Shown piece by piece: positions 63,999 to 64,000 of a stretch of DNA of 64,000 bases; position 1 is the first letter of the stretch; the number at the start of each line of letters is the position of its first letter. The position numbers and the translations under genes were made by a program. Source of the stretch: Pseudomonas saponiphila (lineage in GTDB: Bacteria; Pseudomonadota; Gammaproteobacteria; Pseudomonadales; Pseudomonadaceae); NCBI RefSeq assembly GCF_900105185.1, contig NZ_FNTJ01000001.1, positions 2,066,501 through 2,130,500 on the forward strand, given 5' to 3'. The notes under the pieces are model-generated. The model had not been told where the DNA came from. It ran no database searches and saw only the letters and a program-made list of their open reading frames with translations.

Positions 63999-64000
63999 TC

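Larger units (their letters stand above)
47855..64000. mobile_element. Lambda-like temperate prophage (left portion, continues past window)
   Basis: Contiguous phage genes from an integrase next to tRNA-Leu to a lysis cassette at the right edge. The order int, xis-like, leftward recombination genes, cI / cro, cII, replication, RusA, lysis is that of lambdoid phages. The host gene set stops abruptly at the tRNA. The left boundary is placed in the 3' end of tRNA-Leu by analogy; capsid, tail and attR are not in the window. Confidence 0.92.

Overview
The window is GC-rich chromosomal DNA from a Pseudomonas, most likely of the P. fluorescens group (P. protegens/P. chlororaphis-like). Evidence: gene families and codon bias, Pseudomonas-type REP/REPIN repeats at several intergenic sites, and a codBA, ddp-type, PepSY/two-component and chemoreceptor gene mix typical of that group. 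The species name is inference; no rRNA is present.

Region 1 (1-47.3 kb) is host chromosome. It starts inside a YpeA-like acetyltransferase gene and continues with regulators and an MFS exporter. A LysR-flanked cluster of cyclase-family hydrolase, RidA and a DapF-like protein follows (3.7-7.3 kb), then codBA for cytosine salvage (8.0-10.7 kb) and a Nudix hydrolase. A complete D-Ala-D-Ala uptake and cleavage operon comes next (rpiR-type regulator, ddpX, ddpA, ddpB, ddpC, ddpD, ddpF; 11.7-18.8 kb). After that come a nucleoside deoxyribosyltransferase, queD, a patatin lipase, two tandem PepSY proteins with an OmpR/histidine kinase pair (21.3-23.9 kb), and two chemoreceptors flanking a Na+/H+ antiporter-family gene (24.1-29.8 kb). 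The rest of the region holds trhP/yegQ, an internally deleted AI-2E-family gene, an AroE-like dehydrogenase, yceH, a fused Baeyer-Villiger monooxygenase/esterase with a divergent AraC regulator, an sstT gene broken by one amber codon, nhaR, a TerC-family gene, pbpG and folD.

Region 2 (47.4-47.9 kb) is a tRNA cluster: Arg(TCT), His(GTG) and Leu(TAG), with a strong upstream promoter and a hairpin terminator between His and Leu.

Region 3 (47.9 kb to the right edge) is the left part of a lambda-like temperate prophage apparently inserted at the 3' end of tRNA-Leu. It carries integrase, AlpA-like excisionase, a leftward early operon with RecT/YqaJ recombination genes, a structured long leader and left operators. 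The immunity region has a CI-like S24 repressor with two translationally coupled small envelope-protein genes downstream, then right operators, Cro and CII. Replication genes, RusA, an HTH protein and the lysis cassette (holin, endolysin, Rz with embedded Rz1) follow. Packaging and structural genes and attR must lie beyond the window. Six copies of CAAGNNNNCTTG, three on each side of the repressor operon, look like the OL and OR operators.

Most notable items are the coupled cI-downstream genes (candidate exclusion genes), the operator set and structured boxA-containing leader, the monooxygenase-esterase fusion, the amber-interrupted sstT, the DapF-like protein with both catalytic cysteines replaced by serine, and the internal deletion in the AI-2E-family gene.
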